Assembly (NCBI GenBank): GCA_002321395.1
Contig: DCMK01000013.1
Span: 1-21,712, forward strand
Source: Caryophanales bacterium UBA1624
GTDB taxonomy: Bacteria > Bacillota_I > Bacilli_A > RFN20 > CAG-826
Length of the DNA stretch: 21,712 nt
Direction of reading: 5' to 3'
Shown: in pieces, positions 6,899 to 14,705 of the stretch
How positions within the stretch are numbered: position 1 is the first letter of the stretch
Layout: the number at the start of each line of letters is the position of its first letter
Program-made: the position numbers and the translations under genes
Notes under the pieces: model-generated
What the model saw: only the letters and a program-made list of their open reading frames with translations
Databases searched by the model: none
What the model was told of the DNA's origin: nothing

Positions 6899-8036
6899 CT
6901 TGATGCTCGATGAAATCGGCTTGGATATCCCAATCCGGATGCATTTTCTTCAGCAAGGAATAAGAGGAATTCAGCAAGACGTTTTCCCCTTCCAAAGCAA
7001 CCCCGGAGACTTTCTTTTGGAGGCGTTCCACCTTGTCGAAGGCCCAACTGGTCTCCGTATCGCTTTCTTCGAAGATTCCAGAAACGAGCGCATAGCAGCG
7101 GAGGGCGGGGAGGCTGGCGAGGGAGGCGATGTACCTTCTTTCCGCGTCGGGCATGCCTTCGTAATAGTCTTTGGCTTCTTTCTGCCTTTCCATCAAAAGA
7201 AGCAAAGCCAGCTTTTGGCAGGAGGCTTCTTGAACCGCGTTTTTGGAAACGCCTTTCTCCGCCGAGGCGATTGCCGAGAAGATGGAAAGGGCGCCTTCCA
7301 AATCCCCTTGGGTGACTTTGCGGTAAGCGGCGATGACGTTAAGGCTCGCGGTGAAATCCGTCAGCTCTTGGTAGACGGGTAGGTTGGCCAGCGCTTCCTC
7401 TTTGTTCTCGCTGTGCTCCGCCAAAAGGATCTGATTGTACGCCACCCGGTTGATGGGCTTCGATAGAAGAACAAGGAGGTATCCATCGGTGATCGAATCC
7501 AAATGGGCGGGGATGGAATTGTAGACGAAGATCATCCCGCCAATCGCGAGGATGACGTAGGCGGAGACGGGGATCCAAGTGATGGCTTGGAAAAGGGAAG
7601 CCAGAATCAGAAGAACGATGACTTCGACCAAATATCCTAGCATTGGGAAGAGAATCATCCCCGTGGGAGAGGATTTTTGGACGTCTTTGGGATCGACTTT
7701 GGTCTCGCCGGTCAGCCCGTCGAAGGAAGCGAAAGTAAAGAAACGGTCTTTTTTGGTTTTCCTCTTCTTAAAAGTCATGCTGAGGATGCAAACGCTTAGG
7801 ACCTTGTACCCGCCGGAAGCCGCGCCAAGAAGATGGAGAAGCTCAAGGCAGGCGGAGTTGAAAATGACGCCGACCAAAACCGAGATGACCACGATGACCA
7901 CGGCTTCCGGCGTAGTTACGTTGCTCGATCTGATCGTGGGTGAGACAACGAGCAAACCAACCAAAAGCGCGATGGCGAACATGGCGATGTAAGCCAAGAA
8001 AGTCGCGAAGTCGTTTTTCTTCAAAAGATTGTTCAT
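6879..8036 (-). CDS. Membrane protein resembling an M50 site-2 protease with a degenerate HExxH
   Basis: A 385-residue protein with four likely membrane segments (about 11-32, 44-63, 126-149 and 152-172) and a soluble, helical C-terminal half of about 200 residues. The second segment runs into LELLHLLGAASGGYK. This aligns by eye with the HELGH region of M50-like membrane proteins, but the first His is Leu64, leaving E65 and H68. After the fourth segment comes NSIPAHLDSITDG, resembling the N-x-IP...DG motif that carries the third metal ligand in M50 proteases. It is therefore probably an inactive or altered relative; this is inference from short motifs. It is the last gene of a four-gene operon. 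Its Shine-Dalgarno (AAGGAGG) overlaps the ADH stop but lies 13 nt from the ATG, longer than usual. Confidence 0.8.
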   Translation of the reverse strand: MNNLLKKNDFATFLAYIAMFAIALLVGLLVVSPTIRSSNVTTPEAVVIVVISVLVGVIFNSACLELLHLLGAASGGYKVLSVCILSMTFKKRKTKKDRFFTFASFDGLTGETKVDPKDVQKSSPTGMILFPMLGYLVEVIVLLILASLFQAITWIPVSAYVILAIGGMIFVYNSIPAHLDSITDGYLLVLLSKPINRVAYNQILLAEHSENKEEALANLPVYQELTDFTASLNVIAAYRKVTQGDLEGALSIFSAIASAEKGVSKNAVQEASCQKLALLLLMERQKEAKDYYEGMPDAERRYIASLASLPALRCYALVSGIFEESDTETSWAFDKVERLQKKVSGVALEGENVLLNSSYSLLKKMHPDWDIQADFIEHQEKADKQ

Positions 8037-8054
8037 AAAGCAAGAAAAGCCTCC

Positions 8055-9230
8055 TTAATCGAGCAGGCTCCTATAAATCGCTTCGATGTCCTGCCGATTC
8101 AGTGATTGGGGGTAACAGCCAATCACACGTGTTCCGTTACCGCTAGCCAAATCGCACAGAGGCTTTATGTCTTTTTCGGCGATCCCAATCTCCTTGAAGG
8201 AAACCGGCATGCCAACGGAATGAAAGAAATCTTTCATCGCCGCGATACCCATTATAGCCATTTCTTCTTCGCTGTCGCCTTCTAAGTTGAACAAAGCCCT
8301 TCCCATGCGAGCGAATTTCCCTAAGGCGAGCTTGTATACATAGCTTGCCCACGCCGGGAAAAGCAAAGCGACTCCGGCCCCGTGGGTGATGTCAGGCCGA
8401 TATCCGCTGAGGGCGTGCTCCAAGGGATGAACGACGAAAGAATATTTTTTCCCGATCCCTGTATAGCCGTTGTGAGAAAGGGAAGAGTCCAGCATCAAGG
8501 AGGCGCGGGCTTGATAGTCATTGGGGTCATTCAAAGCCGCCACGCCCGCTTTCATCGCGTTCTTGACCAAATCCAAAGCCCAATCATCGGCGAGCTGCAT
8601 CGAATCGGAGGCGCCAAAATAACGCTCCAAAGAATGCATCATGGTATCGCAGAACCCAGCGGCGGTCTGATAAGGCGGAACCGTATAGGTCAATACGGGG
8701 TCTTCGATGGCGAACAAAGGGCGAACAACATCTGAGTTAAAGCCCTGCTTCACGCCCGTGGCGTCATTGGAAATCACGCACGAATTCGACATCTCGCTCC
8801 CAGCGCTGGCGATCGTCAGAATCACGCCGACGGGAATTGTTTTCGCAGGAACGACTTTTTTCAAATTGAAATCAAAGGGATCACCGGAATAAAAAGCGCC
8901 CACACCGATGGCTTTGCTGGCGTCGATAACCGAACCGCCTCCAACGGCAAGAATCAAATCAAAGTGACTTTTGCGGGTTTTTTCAACGCCTTGCAAAACC
9001 GATTCTCGCGTTGGATTTGCGCGGATTCCGCTGAGTTCCTCGAAATGAATCCCTTTTTGCGTCAGCTGCGAAACAACGGTTTGGTATAGTCCGCTCCTTT
9101 TGATGGATCCGCCCCCGTAAACAAGCAAAAGGGACTTCACGCCATATCCCTCAAGAATCTGGCCTAAGCGCAGTTCGGCTCCTTCTCCGAAAAACAGTTT
9201 CGTTGGTGCCACAAAATCGAAATCAATCAT
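8055..9230 (-). CDS. Iron-containing alcohol dehydrogenase, YqhD/BdhA-like
   Basis: A 391-residue group III (iron-type) alcohol dehydrogenase. It has the nucleotide-binding GGGS at 97-100 followed by VIDASK. The metal ligands match the family pattern: D195 and H199 (FCDTMMHSLE), H268 (HPLEH) and H283 (THGAG). The best resemblance is to the NAD(P)H-dependent butanol dehydrogenase/YqhD branch, which reduces a broad range of aldehydes and can serve in fermentation or aldehyde detoxification. The start overlaps the upstream TetR stop by ATGA, with GGAGGAAATGAA before it. Co-transcription with a TetR regulator suggests control by a small-molecule or aldehyde signal (inference). Confidence 0.93.
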   Translation of the reverse strand: MIDFDFVAPTKLFFGEGAELRLGQILEGYGVKSLLLVYGGGSIKRSGLYQTVVSQLTQKGIHFEELSGIRANPTRESVLQGVEKTRKSHFDLILAVGGGSVIDASKAIGVGAFYSGDPFDFNLKKVVPAKTIPVGVILTIASAGSEMSNSCVISNDATGVKQGFNSDVVRPLFAIEDPVLTYTVPPYQTAAGFCDTMMHSLERYFGASDSMQLADDWALDLVKNAMKAGVAALNDPNDYQARASLMLDSSLSHNGYTGIGKKYSFVVHPLEHALSGYRPDITHGAGVALLFPAWASYVYKLALGKFARMGRALFNLEGDSEEEMAIMGIAAMKDFFHSVGMPVSFKEIGIAEKDIKPLCDLASGNGTRVIGCYPQSLNRQDIEAIYRSLLD

Positions 9231-9784
9231 TTCATTTCCTCCTTTTTCGAAAGGGAACCAAAAGCGGGCAAAAGAAGGCGGATCGCGTTATCGGAGAAAC
9301 GGTTCATGTAATGATAAAACCTCTCCGGGGTCAGTTTCTGGTCTTTCATGCAGAAGGCGATTTCATCGGCGATGACGCGGGAGAATCTCCTCGCCATGGT
9401 CCTCACCCCTTCTTTTTTTATGCCCAAGGATTCGTCCCCAGCCCAAAGGGAAAACAGCTTCGCGTTGATTTTTCCGAACACAAAGTCGTCGGTGAGGTCC
9501 CGCCCAGCGGAATTGTAGGTAGAACGCAGGAAAGAGAAATTGTTCTTCGCGTATGTCAAAAAAGCCGTGAGGGATTTCTTCGCGTCCTTGGCGTTGTTGA
9601 GGGCGGTCAAATCTTCGTTGAGGAAAATGGCCGCAATCAAATCGTAAATATCCTGATAGTGGTAGTAGAAAGTTTGCCGATGGCATTTGCACTTCTCGCA
9701 CAGCGCGGTAACGTTGATTTCCTCCAAGGGCATCGTTTCCATCATGCTCTTCAAGGCATACTTAAATTTGGCTTCCGTAATCAT
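9227..9784 (-). CDS. TetR/AcrR-family transcriptional regulator
   Basis: A 185-residue DNA-binding regulator. The N-terminal TetR domain has its helix-turn-helix at about residues 22-42, with the recognition segment CHRQTFYYHYQDIYDL, typical of the DhaS-like/TetR_C_8 branch. The C-terminal helical ligand/dimer domain spans about 55-180. The ligand is unknown. It starts 1 nt after the stop of the ABC transporter gene (TGA-A-ATG) with AAGGAG upstream, and overlaps the ADH gene at its own end. It is probably the local regulator of this operon, acting at the palindrome 12744-12756 in the predicted operon promoter (inference). Confidence 0.92.
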   Translation of the reverse strand: MITEAKFKYALKSMMETMPLEEINVTALCEKCKCHRQTFYYHYQDIYDLIAAIFLNEDLTALNNAKDAKKSLTAFLTYAKNNFSFLRSTYNSAGRDLTDDFVFGKINAKLFSLWAGDESLGIKKEGVRTMARRFSRVIADEIAFCMKDQKLTPERFYHYMNRFSDNAIRLLLPAFGSLSKKEEMK

Positions 9785-9785
9785 T

Positions 9786-12683
9786 TCATTCGCTCCTTAG
9801 ACAAACGACAGGGTCTTTCTTTGCGGCAAGACGGGAGGGGATGTATCCGCTCACGAAGGAAAGAAGCATAGAAACCAAAATAAGAACCAAGGCGGTCATC
9901 GGATTCAGTTTGGCGATCGATCCCAAATGATTGGATGGGAAACGTTGGTTGAGGAAAGAATTCAAAGGCACGCACGCCAACATGGAAAGCAAAACGCCAA
10001 GGACCCCCGCGAAAAGCCCAACGAACAAACACTCGAATTCAAAAAGCCGCCCAACGTCCCTTTTTCTAGCTCCACAAGCCCGCAAAACCCCAATTTCTTT
10101 GGTTCTTTCCACAACGGAAAGGTAAGTGATGATCGCCGTCATGATGGAAGAAACAACCAAGGAAACCGAGGCGAAAACGACCAGGACGATGGAAAGGACC
10201 TGAATCAAAGTGCCCAAAGAGGAAGTAAAATCCGCCATCGCGTCGATGTACTGATTCTTTTGATCCGGATGCTGAACGTTCCATGCATCCAAATAGGAAG
10301 TGAGACGCCCTTTTGAAGAGAGCCCAGAAGGGAAGATAAGGATGGAATCCACCAAAGAATAGGCGTTCATGGACGCGACATAATCAATGAGGCCGGGCTC
10401 AACTCCCCCATTGAAGAAATCAGGGCCCAAAACCAGGGAATCGCCAAGCGCCATTTCGGCGATGAGCTCTTGCAAATCGGCTTGTGGGAACTCCGCGCCG
10501 AAAGTCTTGCAAAGGCCCAGGTATCCAGAGGGGTTCGAATAATAGGAATAGCTGCCACTGCTTAAAGCGCCGTTGGCGTTAAGAAAGCAAAAGCAGGAAT
10601 TCAGTTGATTCTTGAAGAGAGCCAAATCGTTGGAGGCATCGTCCACTCTTCCGGTTTTTTTGATCGTTGTGATGGCGGAAGCGAGGGTTGAGAAAGCTTC
10701 TTGAAGTTTTTGTTTTCCATCAAAACTCCAATTGGACCCCTCTCCGCCTCGCGGGATCAGCCAATTGTCTTTTTGATACTCAGCCATTTTCTGAGTTACG
10801 GGATTTTCAAAATCGGCGACGATTTGATCCGTCAAAGCGGGGGTATATGCCAACGAAGAAGGCATCAATTGAATATAAGACCCCTTTGACGGCCTCAAAA
10901 TCCCGACAATCTTGCACCGAATCGGCTTATGCTCCGCCTCGTTGGAATAGACCTCGGCGCCCGTTGGCGCCTCGATTGCCCGACATGTTTTCGTGTTTTT
11001 TTCAGGATCCTCGTCTTTCACTTCCGCTTCGTAAACACCGTCCCCGTCGGAATCGGAAATGGCCGCGGAAAGCGAACCATAGGCGGGGAAGGAAGGGCTT
11101 TTGGTCTTTTCTTCGAGTTCCGAAAGGCTATGAATGCCATAGTATTCGGAATTTGTGTAGCACTTGAACTCGCTCCCAAGAATCTGATCGAAAGTCAAAG
11201 TATCCAAGCTTCCTTTCATTGAAGCATTGGAAGCATAGAAGCCCAAAGCTTTCATCGTGGAAAAGTCGATGCGGTTATAGGAATCCAAAACCAAGGCCAG
11301 TTCGTTGGCTGCGGTTGGAAATTTCCCGGCGATCGTGTCATAAAGGGAGGACATGTTTTCCTCATCGCCGTACATTTCATGGAGAATTGTTCCGGGCAGC
11401 GAAGTCATTGAGGCGATGGTATATCCGGAAGAGGAGGCGTTTTGGTATTGGTTAATTAAGCGAATGGCTCCAGAAGGATCCTCCTTCATAAAGTGGTAGG
11501 TAAGGTTCTTTCGGTAGAACATAACCGACATAGCGGATCCATAGGCCGAACAACTTGGATCCTCGGTAATCGCGTTTAAATAAGAGAAATATTCCGCGGA
11601 AAAATTGTTGTAGATAACCTCGGAATAAGATTTGCGATAATCGGATATATTGACGTTATTTCCATCAGGATACTCCTGGAGGCTTTCTTCGTTTTCATAA
11701 TGATATCGAGTCGTCAATGGGGACAAAGCAATCGGCACCGAACTGGCAACCGACCGCTCAACGTTGGAAACATAGGCGGAGAAGCCGTTGTTGATCGCCA
11801 AAATCAGAGCCACGCCCAAAATCCCAAAAGAGCAGGAGAGCGCGGTTAAGGAAATCCTTGCTTTCTTCAAAAGGATGGTCCGACCCGCAGAAGATAAGGC
11901 GGATAAGGGCGACATATATTTACTTTTCACTGCAAAATCAGAATTTAATAAGGTTTCTGCAGGCTTTTTGCATTCGCCGCAATCCGATACGATCAGCCCG
12001 TCCTTCATCGAAATGATGCGATCGGAATATTGCTTTGCCAAAATTTCATTGTGAGTAACAAGGAGAACAAGGTGGTCTTTTGAAATTTCCTTCAGCAGAT
12101 CCAAGACCATGGCCGAGGCCTCCGAATCAAGCGCCCCCGTTGGTTCGTCCGCTAAGATAAGGGAAGGTTCATTGACGATTGCCCGCGCAATCGCAACGCG
12201 CTGCATTTGGCCGCCAGAAAGCTGGTTTGGCTTCTTTTTTTCCAACCCTTTGAGCCCCACTTTATCAAGCGCGGCGAGAGCCCTTTTTTTCCTCTCAGCC
12301 CTTCTGACTCCGGCGATTTCCAAAGGGAGGCAAACGTTTTCCAAAACACTCTTATACCAAATGAGGTTATAGCTCTGAAAAACGAAGCCGATGTTTTTGT
12401 TTCGATACAAGTCCCAGTCTTTGTTTTTGTACGACCCCGTGGATACGCCGTTGATTTTCACCTCCCCGGAGGTTTGATGGTCTAAACCCCCGATGATGTT
12501 CAACAACGTCGTTTTCCCACACCCCGAAGGGCCGATAACGGAAACGATTCCAGTTCCCTTCAGCTTCAAATCCACGCCTTTCAAGGCATCGAAAACCTCT
12601 CCACCGGATTGGAAGCTTTTCTTGACGCCAGCAAGTTCCAAGGAATGGATTTTCTGCAAAATGTTCCTGGGGTTTCTCTTCAT
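9786..12683 (-). CDS. ABC transporter, fused ATPase and FtsX-type permease (MacB-like)
   Basis: A 965-residue fusion. The N-terminal ATPase domain (about 13-235) has Walker A GPSGCGKT (51-58), Q-loop Q103, signature LSGGQ (155-159), Walker B LILADE (175-180) and H-loop H211. One membrane segment follows at about 282-300. Then comes a very large extracytoplasmic domain (about 305-815), and three C-terminal membrane segments with the FtsX motif VVERTKEIGVLRACGARKRDV. Such type VII transporters act as mechanotransducers or exporters of peptides, lipids or antibiotics. The start is fixed by an in-frame TAG 16 codons upstream with no other start codon between, although the Shine-Dalgarno is weak. 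By eye parts of this gene are more AT-rich than the gyrase region. It is the first gene of the four-gene operon. Confidence 0.93.
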   Translation of the reverse strand: MKRNPRNILQKIHSLELAGVKKSFQSGGEVFDALKGVDLKLKGTGIVSVIGPSGCGKTTLLNIIGGLDHQTSGEVKINGVSTGSYKNKDWDLYRNKNIGFVFQSYNLIWYKSVLENVCLPLEIAGVRRAERKKRALAALDKVGLKGLEKKKPNQLSGGQMQRVAIARAIVNEPSLILADEPTGALDSEASAMVLDLLKEISKDHLVLLVTHNEILAKQYSDRIISMKDGLIVSDCGECKKPAETLLNSDFAVKSKYMSPLSALSSAGRTILLKKARISLTALSCSFGILGVALILAINNGFSAYVSNVERSVASSVPIALSPLTTRYHYENEESLQEYPDGNNVNISDYRKSYSEVIYNNFSAEYFSYLNAITEDPSCSAYGSAMSVMFYRKNLTYHFMKEDPSGAIRLINQYQNASSSGYTIASMTSLPGTILHEMYGDEENMSSLYDTIAGKFPTAANELALVLDSYNRIDFSTMKALGFYASNASMKGSLDTLTFDQILGSEFKCYTNSEYYGIHSLSELEEKTKSPSFPAYGSLSAAISDSDGDGVYEAEVKDEDPEKNTKTCRAIEAPTGAEVYSNEAEHKPIRCKIVGILRPSKGSYIQLMPSSLAYTPALTDQIVADFENPVTQKMAEYQKDNWLIPRGGEGSNWSFDGKQKLQEAFSTLASAITTIKKTGRVDDASNDLALFKNQLNSCFCFLNANGALSSGSYSYYSNPSGYLGLCKTFGAEFPQADLQELIAEMALGDSLVLGPDFFNGGVEPGLIDYVASMNAYSLVDSILIFPSGLSSKGRLTSYLDAWNVQHPDQKNQYIDAMADFTSSLGTLIQVLSIVLVVFASVSLVVSSIMTAIITYLSVVERTKEIGVLRACGARKRDVGRLFEFECLFVGLFAGVLGVLLSMLACVPLNSFLNQRFPSNHLGSIAKLNPMTALVLILVSMLLSFVSGYIPSRLAAKKDPVVCLRSE

Positions 12684-12730
12684 GAAGAAAGCATACCATC
12701 TTTCCGCCCCAACGGACGATATCCTCTTTT

Positions 12731-12759
12731 TCTATACACAGTAAAGACTATGTCTTGAA
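12731..12759 (-). promoter_or_regulatory. Predicted promoter with palindromic operator for the ABC-TetR-ADH operon
   Basis: On the minus strand, TTCAAG (12754-12759) and TATAGA (12731-12736) are 17 bp apart. The 13-bp palindrome AAGAC-TAT-GTCTT (12744-12756) lies almost wholly inside the spacer, the usual place for a TetR-family operator. A second inverted repeat, CTTGAA-TTGCCT-TTCAAG (12754-12771), overlaps the -35 side. It could be a weak hairpin after tadA, but it lacks a U-tract. Confidence 0.4.
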
Positions 12760-12775
12760 TTGCCTTTCAAGCCAC

Positions 12776-13243
12776 TCAGCGCTCCTCAAGCCTTCGCTTT
12801 CCAAAAAAGGTTTTTAGGATGCATTCGCATTCGTTTTTTAATACGTTTTTGTCAATTAACGGTGGCGTGTATGCGTTTTTGCTATCAAACACATAAAAGT
12901 TAGATACCACCGCACCTGCTTTTTCGTCGCATGCCCCAAAGCATAAATAGCGTACCCGTGCCTGCAAAATCGCGCCGGCGCACATCAAGCAAGGCTCCAA
13001 CGTCACGTATAAAGAGCAATCGGAAAGGTCCCAACGCCCTAAGCGCTTCGCGGCGTCCTTCATCGCGTTGATTTCCGCATGGCTCGAAATGTCGAAGGCT
13101 TCTTCCCTGCCGTTTCTTCCCCTTCCAACGATTTCCCCATTCCGGACCACCACCGCGCCCACAGGTACCTCCCCGTGCTTCAAAGCTTCTTCGGCTTCCT
13201 TTAAGGCTTCGCCCATATAAAACACATCATCTGGTTGCTTCAT
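12776..13243 (-). CDS. tadA: tRNA-specific adenosine deaminase
   Basis: A 155-residue zinc deaminase that converts adenosine-34 to inosine in the tRNA-Arg anticodon, allowing wobble decoding. The zinc and catalytic motifs are HAEINAM (H55, E57) and PCLMCAGAIL (C85, C88). The frame is open to a GTG at 13270, but that codon lies inside the SRP RNA gene and adds residues not expected in the family. The ATG at 13243 gives a normal length, though no clear Shine-Dalgarno precedes it. The gene begins about 14 nt after the SRP RNA 3' end and has no room for its own promoter, so it is probably expressed by read-through from ffs. Confidence 0.93.
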   Translation of the reverse strand: MKQPDDVFYMGEALKEAEEALKHGEVPVGAVVVRNGEIVGRGRNGREEAFDISSHAEINAMKDAAKRLGRWDLSDCSLYVTLEPCLMCAGAILQARVRYLCFGACDEKAGAVVSNFYVFDSKNAYTPPLIDKNVLKNECECILKTFFGKRRLEER

Positions 13244-13256
13244 GAACCAATCATAG

Positions 13257-13340
13257 AAAAACCACCGCACAGGGGCAAACGATTTAAGGCTGCTTGGTTC
13301 CCCACCTGACCTGGTTCGTCGCCTTTCCCTCGCGGTGGCG
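13257..13340 (-). ncRNA. ffs: Signal recognition particle RNA, small bacterial (4.5S) type
   Basis: The minus strand contains the conserved SRP domain: ACCAGGTCAGG, a GGAA tetraloop closed by GG/CC, then AAGCAGCC. This is the Ffh-binding hairpin. Outer pairing is consistent: CCACCGC (13332-13338) pairs with GCGGTGG (13262-13268), AGGG with CCCT, and GGCGACGA with TCGTTTGCC with one bulge. The closing stem is followed by TTTTT, so the RNA ends as its own intrinsic terminator. There is no Alu domain, unlike the long Bacillus form. A perfect TATAAT lies about 7 nt upstream of the start. Ends are accurate to a few nucleotides. Confidence 0.93.
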
Positions 13341-13345
13341 GTTTG

Positions 13346-13374
13346 ATTATACCAAAAAGCGGAGAGGAGGGCAC
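13346..13374 (-). promoter_or_regulatory. Promoter of the SRP RNA gene
   Basis: A perfect TATAAT (13346-13351, minus strand) is positioned for a start near 13339. At 17-bp spacing the -35 is GTGCCC (13369-13374), only 3 of 6 matches to TTGACA. It lies just downstream of the serS terminator. Confidence 0.6.
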
Positions 13375-13380
13375 GGGTAA

Positions 13381-13406
13381 GAAAAAAGCCCCCTGCTGAA
13401 GGGGGC
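13381..13406 (-). terminator. Intrinsic terminator of the recF-gyrBA-serS operon
   Basis: On the minus strand GCCCCC-TTCAGCA-GGGGGC (13388-13406) is a 6-bp GC stem followed by TTTTTTC. It lies 15 nt after the serS stop. Confidence 0.9.
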
Positions 13407-13421
13407 GAGGACTCAATCCGA

Positions 13422-14705
13422 TTATTTCTTAACCGGCTTTAGGACGGAGATGCCGCCCATGTACTTGCGGAGCGGCTCCGGGACGATGACCGACCCATCA
13501 GCCTGCTGGAACTGTTCCAAGATCGCGGGGAAAACGCGGGAGGTCGCAAGGCCCGATCCATTCAGGGTGTGGCAGAACTGCATTTTCCCTTCTTCGTCGC
13601 GATAGCGGATCATGCCGCGGCGGGCTTGGTAATCCCTGGCGTTGGAGACGGAGGAGACTTCCTTGTAGATGTGCATGGAGGGGATCCAAACTTCGATGTC
13701 GTAGGTCCTGGCCATGGAATGGGAGCAATCCCCAGCCGCGAGCTTATCAACCTGATAGCAAAGGCCGAGCCCTTCCACGAGGCGTTTGGCTTTGTTCACC
13801 ATTTCCTCGAAGGCGGCGTCGCTGCCTTCTTTGGTGGTGTATTGGACCATTTCGACTTTGTCGAATTGGTAGCCGCGGATCATGCCCCTCTCCTCCGTGC
13901 GGTAGGAGCCGGCTTCCCTGCGGTAGCAGGGGGTATAGGCGAAATACTTCCGGGGGAGCTGATCCAAATCGAGGATTTCGGAACGGTGGATGTTCACCAA
14001 AGCAGTCTCGGCGGTCGGAAGGATGAACTTCCTCGGTTCGGTCCCCTCCAGCCAGAAGACATCTTCCTTGAACTTCGGGAACTGCCCGGCCGTGTAGCCG
14101 GATTCGTAGTTGAGGATATGGGGCGGGAGGATCATCTCGTAGCCATCGGCGATGTGGTTCTCGATGAAATAGTTGAGCAAGGCCCATTCCATCCTGGCCC
14201 CGAGGTTGGTGTAGATCCAAGTCCCGGTCCCGGAGATCTTCGCGGCCCTCTTATAATCGATCAAACCCAAGGATTCGGCGAGTTCAACGTGGTCCTTCGG
14301 GGTGAAGCCCTCGAATTTCCGTTCCTCCCCAAAGTGATAGATCGGGTGGTTGTTCTCTTTTCCTCCGCCCACGAGATCATCGTCGGGGAGGTTCGGCAAA
14401 ACTTCGATGAGGGCCTTGATTTCCTCTTCGACCTTGGCAAGTTCGGCCTCGGCTTCCTTGTTGGAGGCGGCGAGGGCTTTGACTTTGGCGAAGATCGCTT
14501 GGACGTCCCCGCCTTCCTTCTTCACCTGAGGGACGGATTTGGAAAGCTTGTTCTGCTCGGATTTGGACGCTTCGACTTGCTTCAGCAGCTCAAGGCGTTT
14601 CGCGGAAAGATCCGCGATGGGCTTCGGATCGAAGTCCCAGTTCTTCTTTTTAAGGGCAGCTACGACATAGTCGGGCTTCTCAAGGATCAATTTGATGTCG
14701 ATCAT
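13422..14705 (-). CDS. serS: Seryl-tRNA synthetase
   Basis: A 427-residue class II synthetase, the usual length. The N-terminal coiled-coil arm (about residues 28-100, rich in Lys, Glu and Ala) contacts the long variable arm of tRNA-Ser. The catalytic core has TAETALVNIHR, motif 2 around FAYTPCYRREAGS, and motif 3 around NGSGLATSRVFPAILE. The start overlaps the glycosyltransferase stop (ATGA), with AAGGAG upstream, so it is translationally coupled. No T-box leader is visible because the gene is internal to an operon. It is the last gene before the terminator at 13381-13406. Confidence 0.97.
   Translation of the reverse strand: MIDIKLILEKPDYVVAALKKKNWDFDPKPIADLSAKRLELLKQVEASKSEQNKLSKSVPQVKKEGGDVQAIFAKVKALAASNKEAEAELAKVEEEIKALIEVLPNLPDDDLVGGGKENNHPIYHFGEERKFEGFTPKDHVELAESLGLIDYKRAAKISGTGTWIYTNLGARMEWALLNYFIENHIADGYEMILPPHILNYESGYTAGQFPKFKEDVFWLEGTEPRKFILPTAETALVNIHRSEILDLDQLPRKYFAYTPCYRREAGSYRTEERGMIRGYQFDKVEMVQYTTKEGSDAAFEEMVNKAKRLVEGLGLCYQVDKLAAGDCSHSMARTYDIEVWIPSMHIYKEVSSVSNARDYQARRGMIRYRDEEGKMQFCHTLNGSGLATSRVFPAILEQFQQADGSVIVPEPLRKYMGGISVLKPVKK

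Noticed and set aside
13244..13270. GTG start for tadA at 13270
   Set aside because: It lies within the SRP RNA closing stem; the nine extra residues are not expected in the family.
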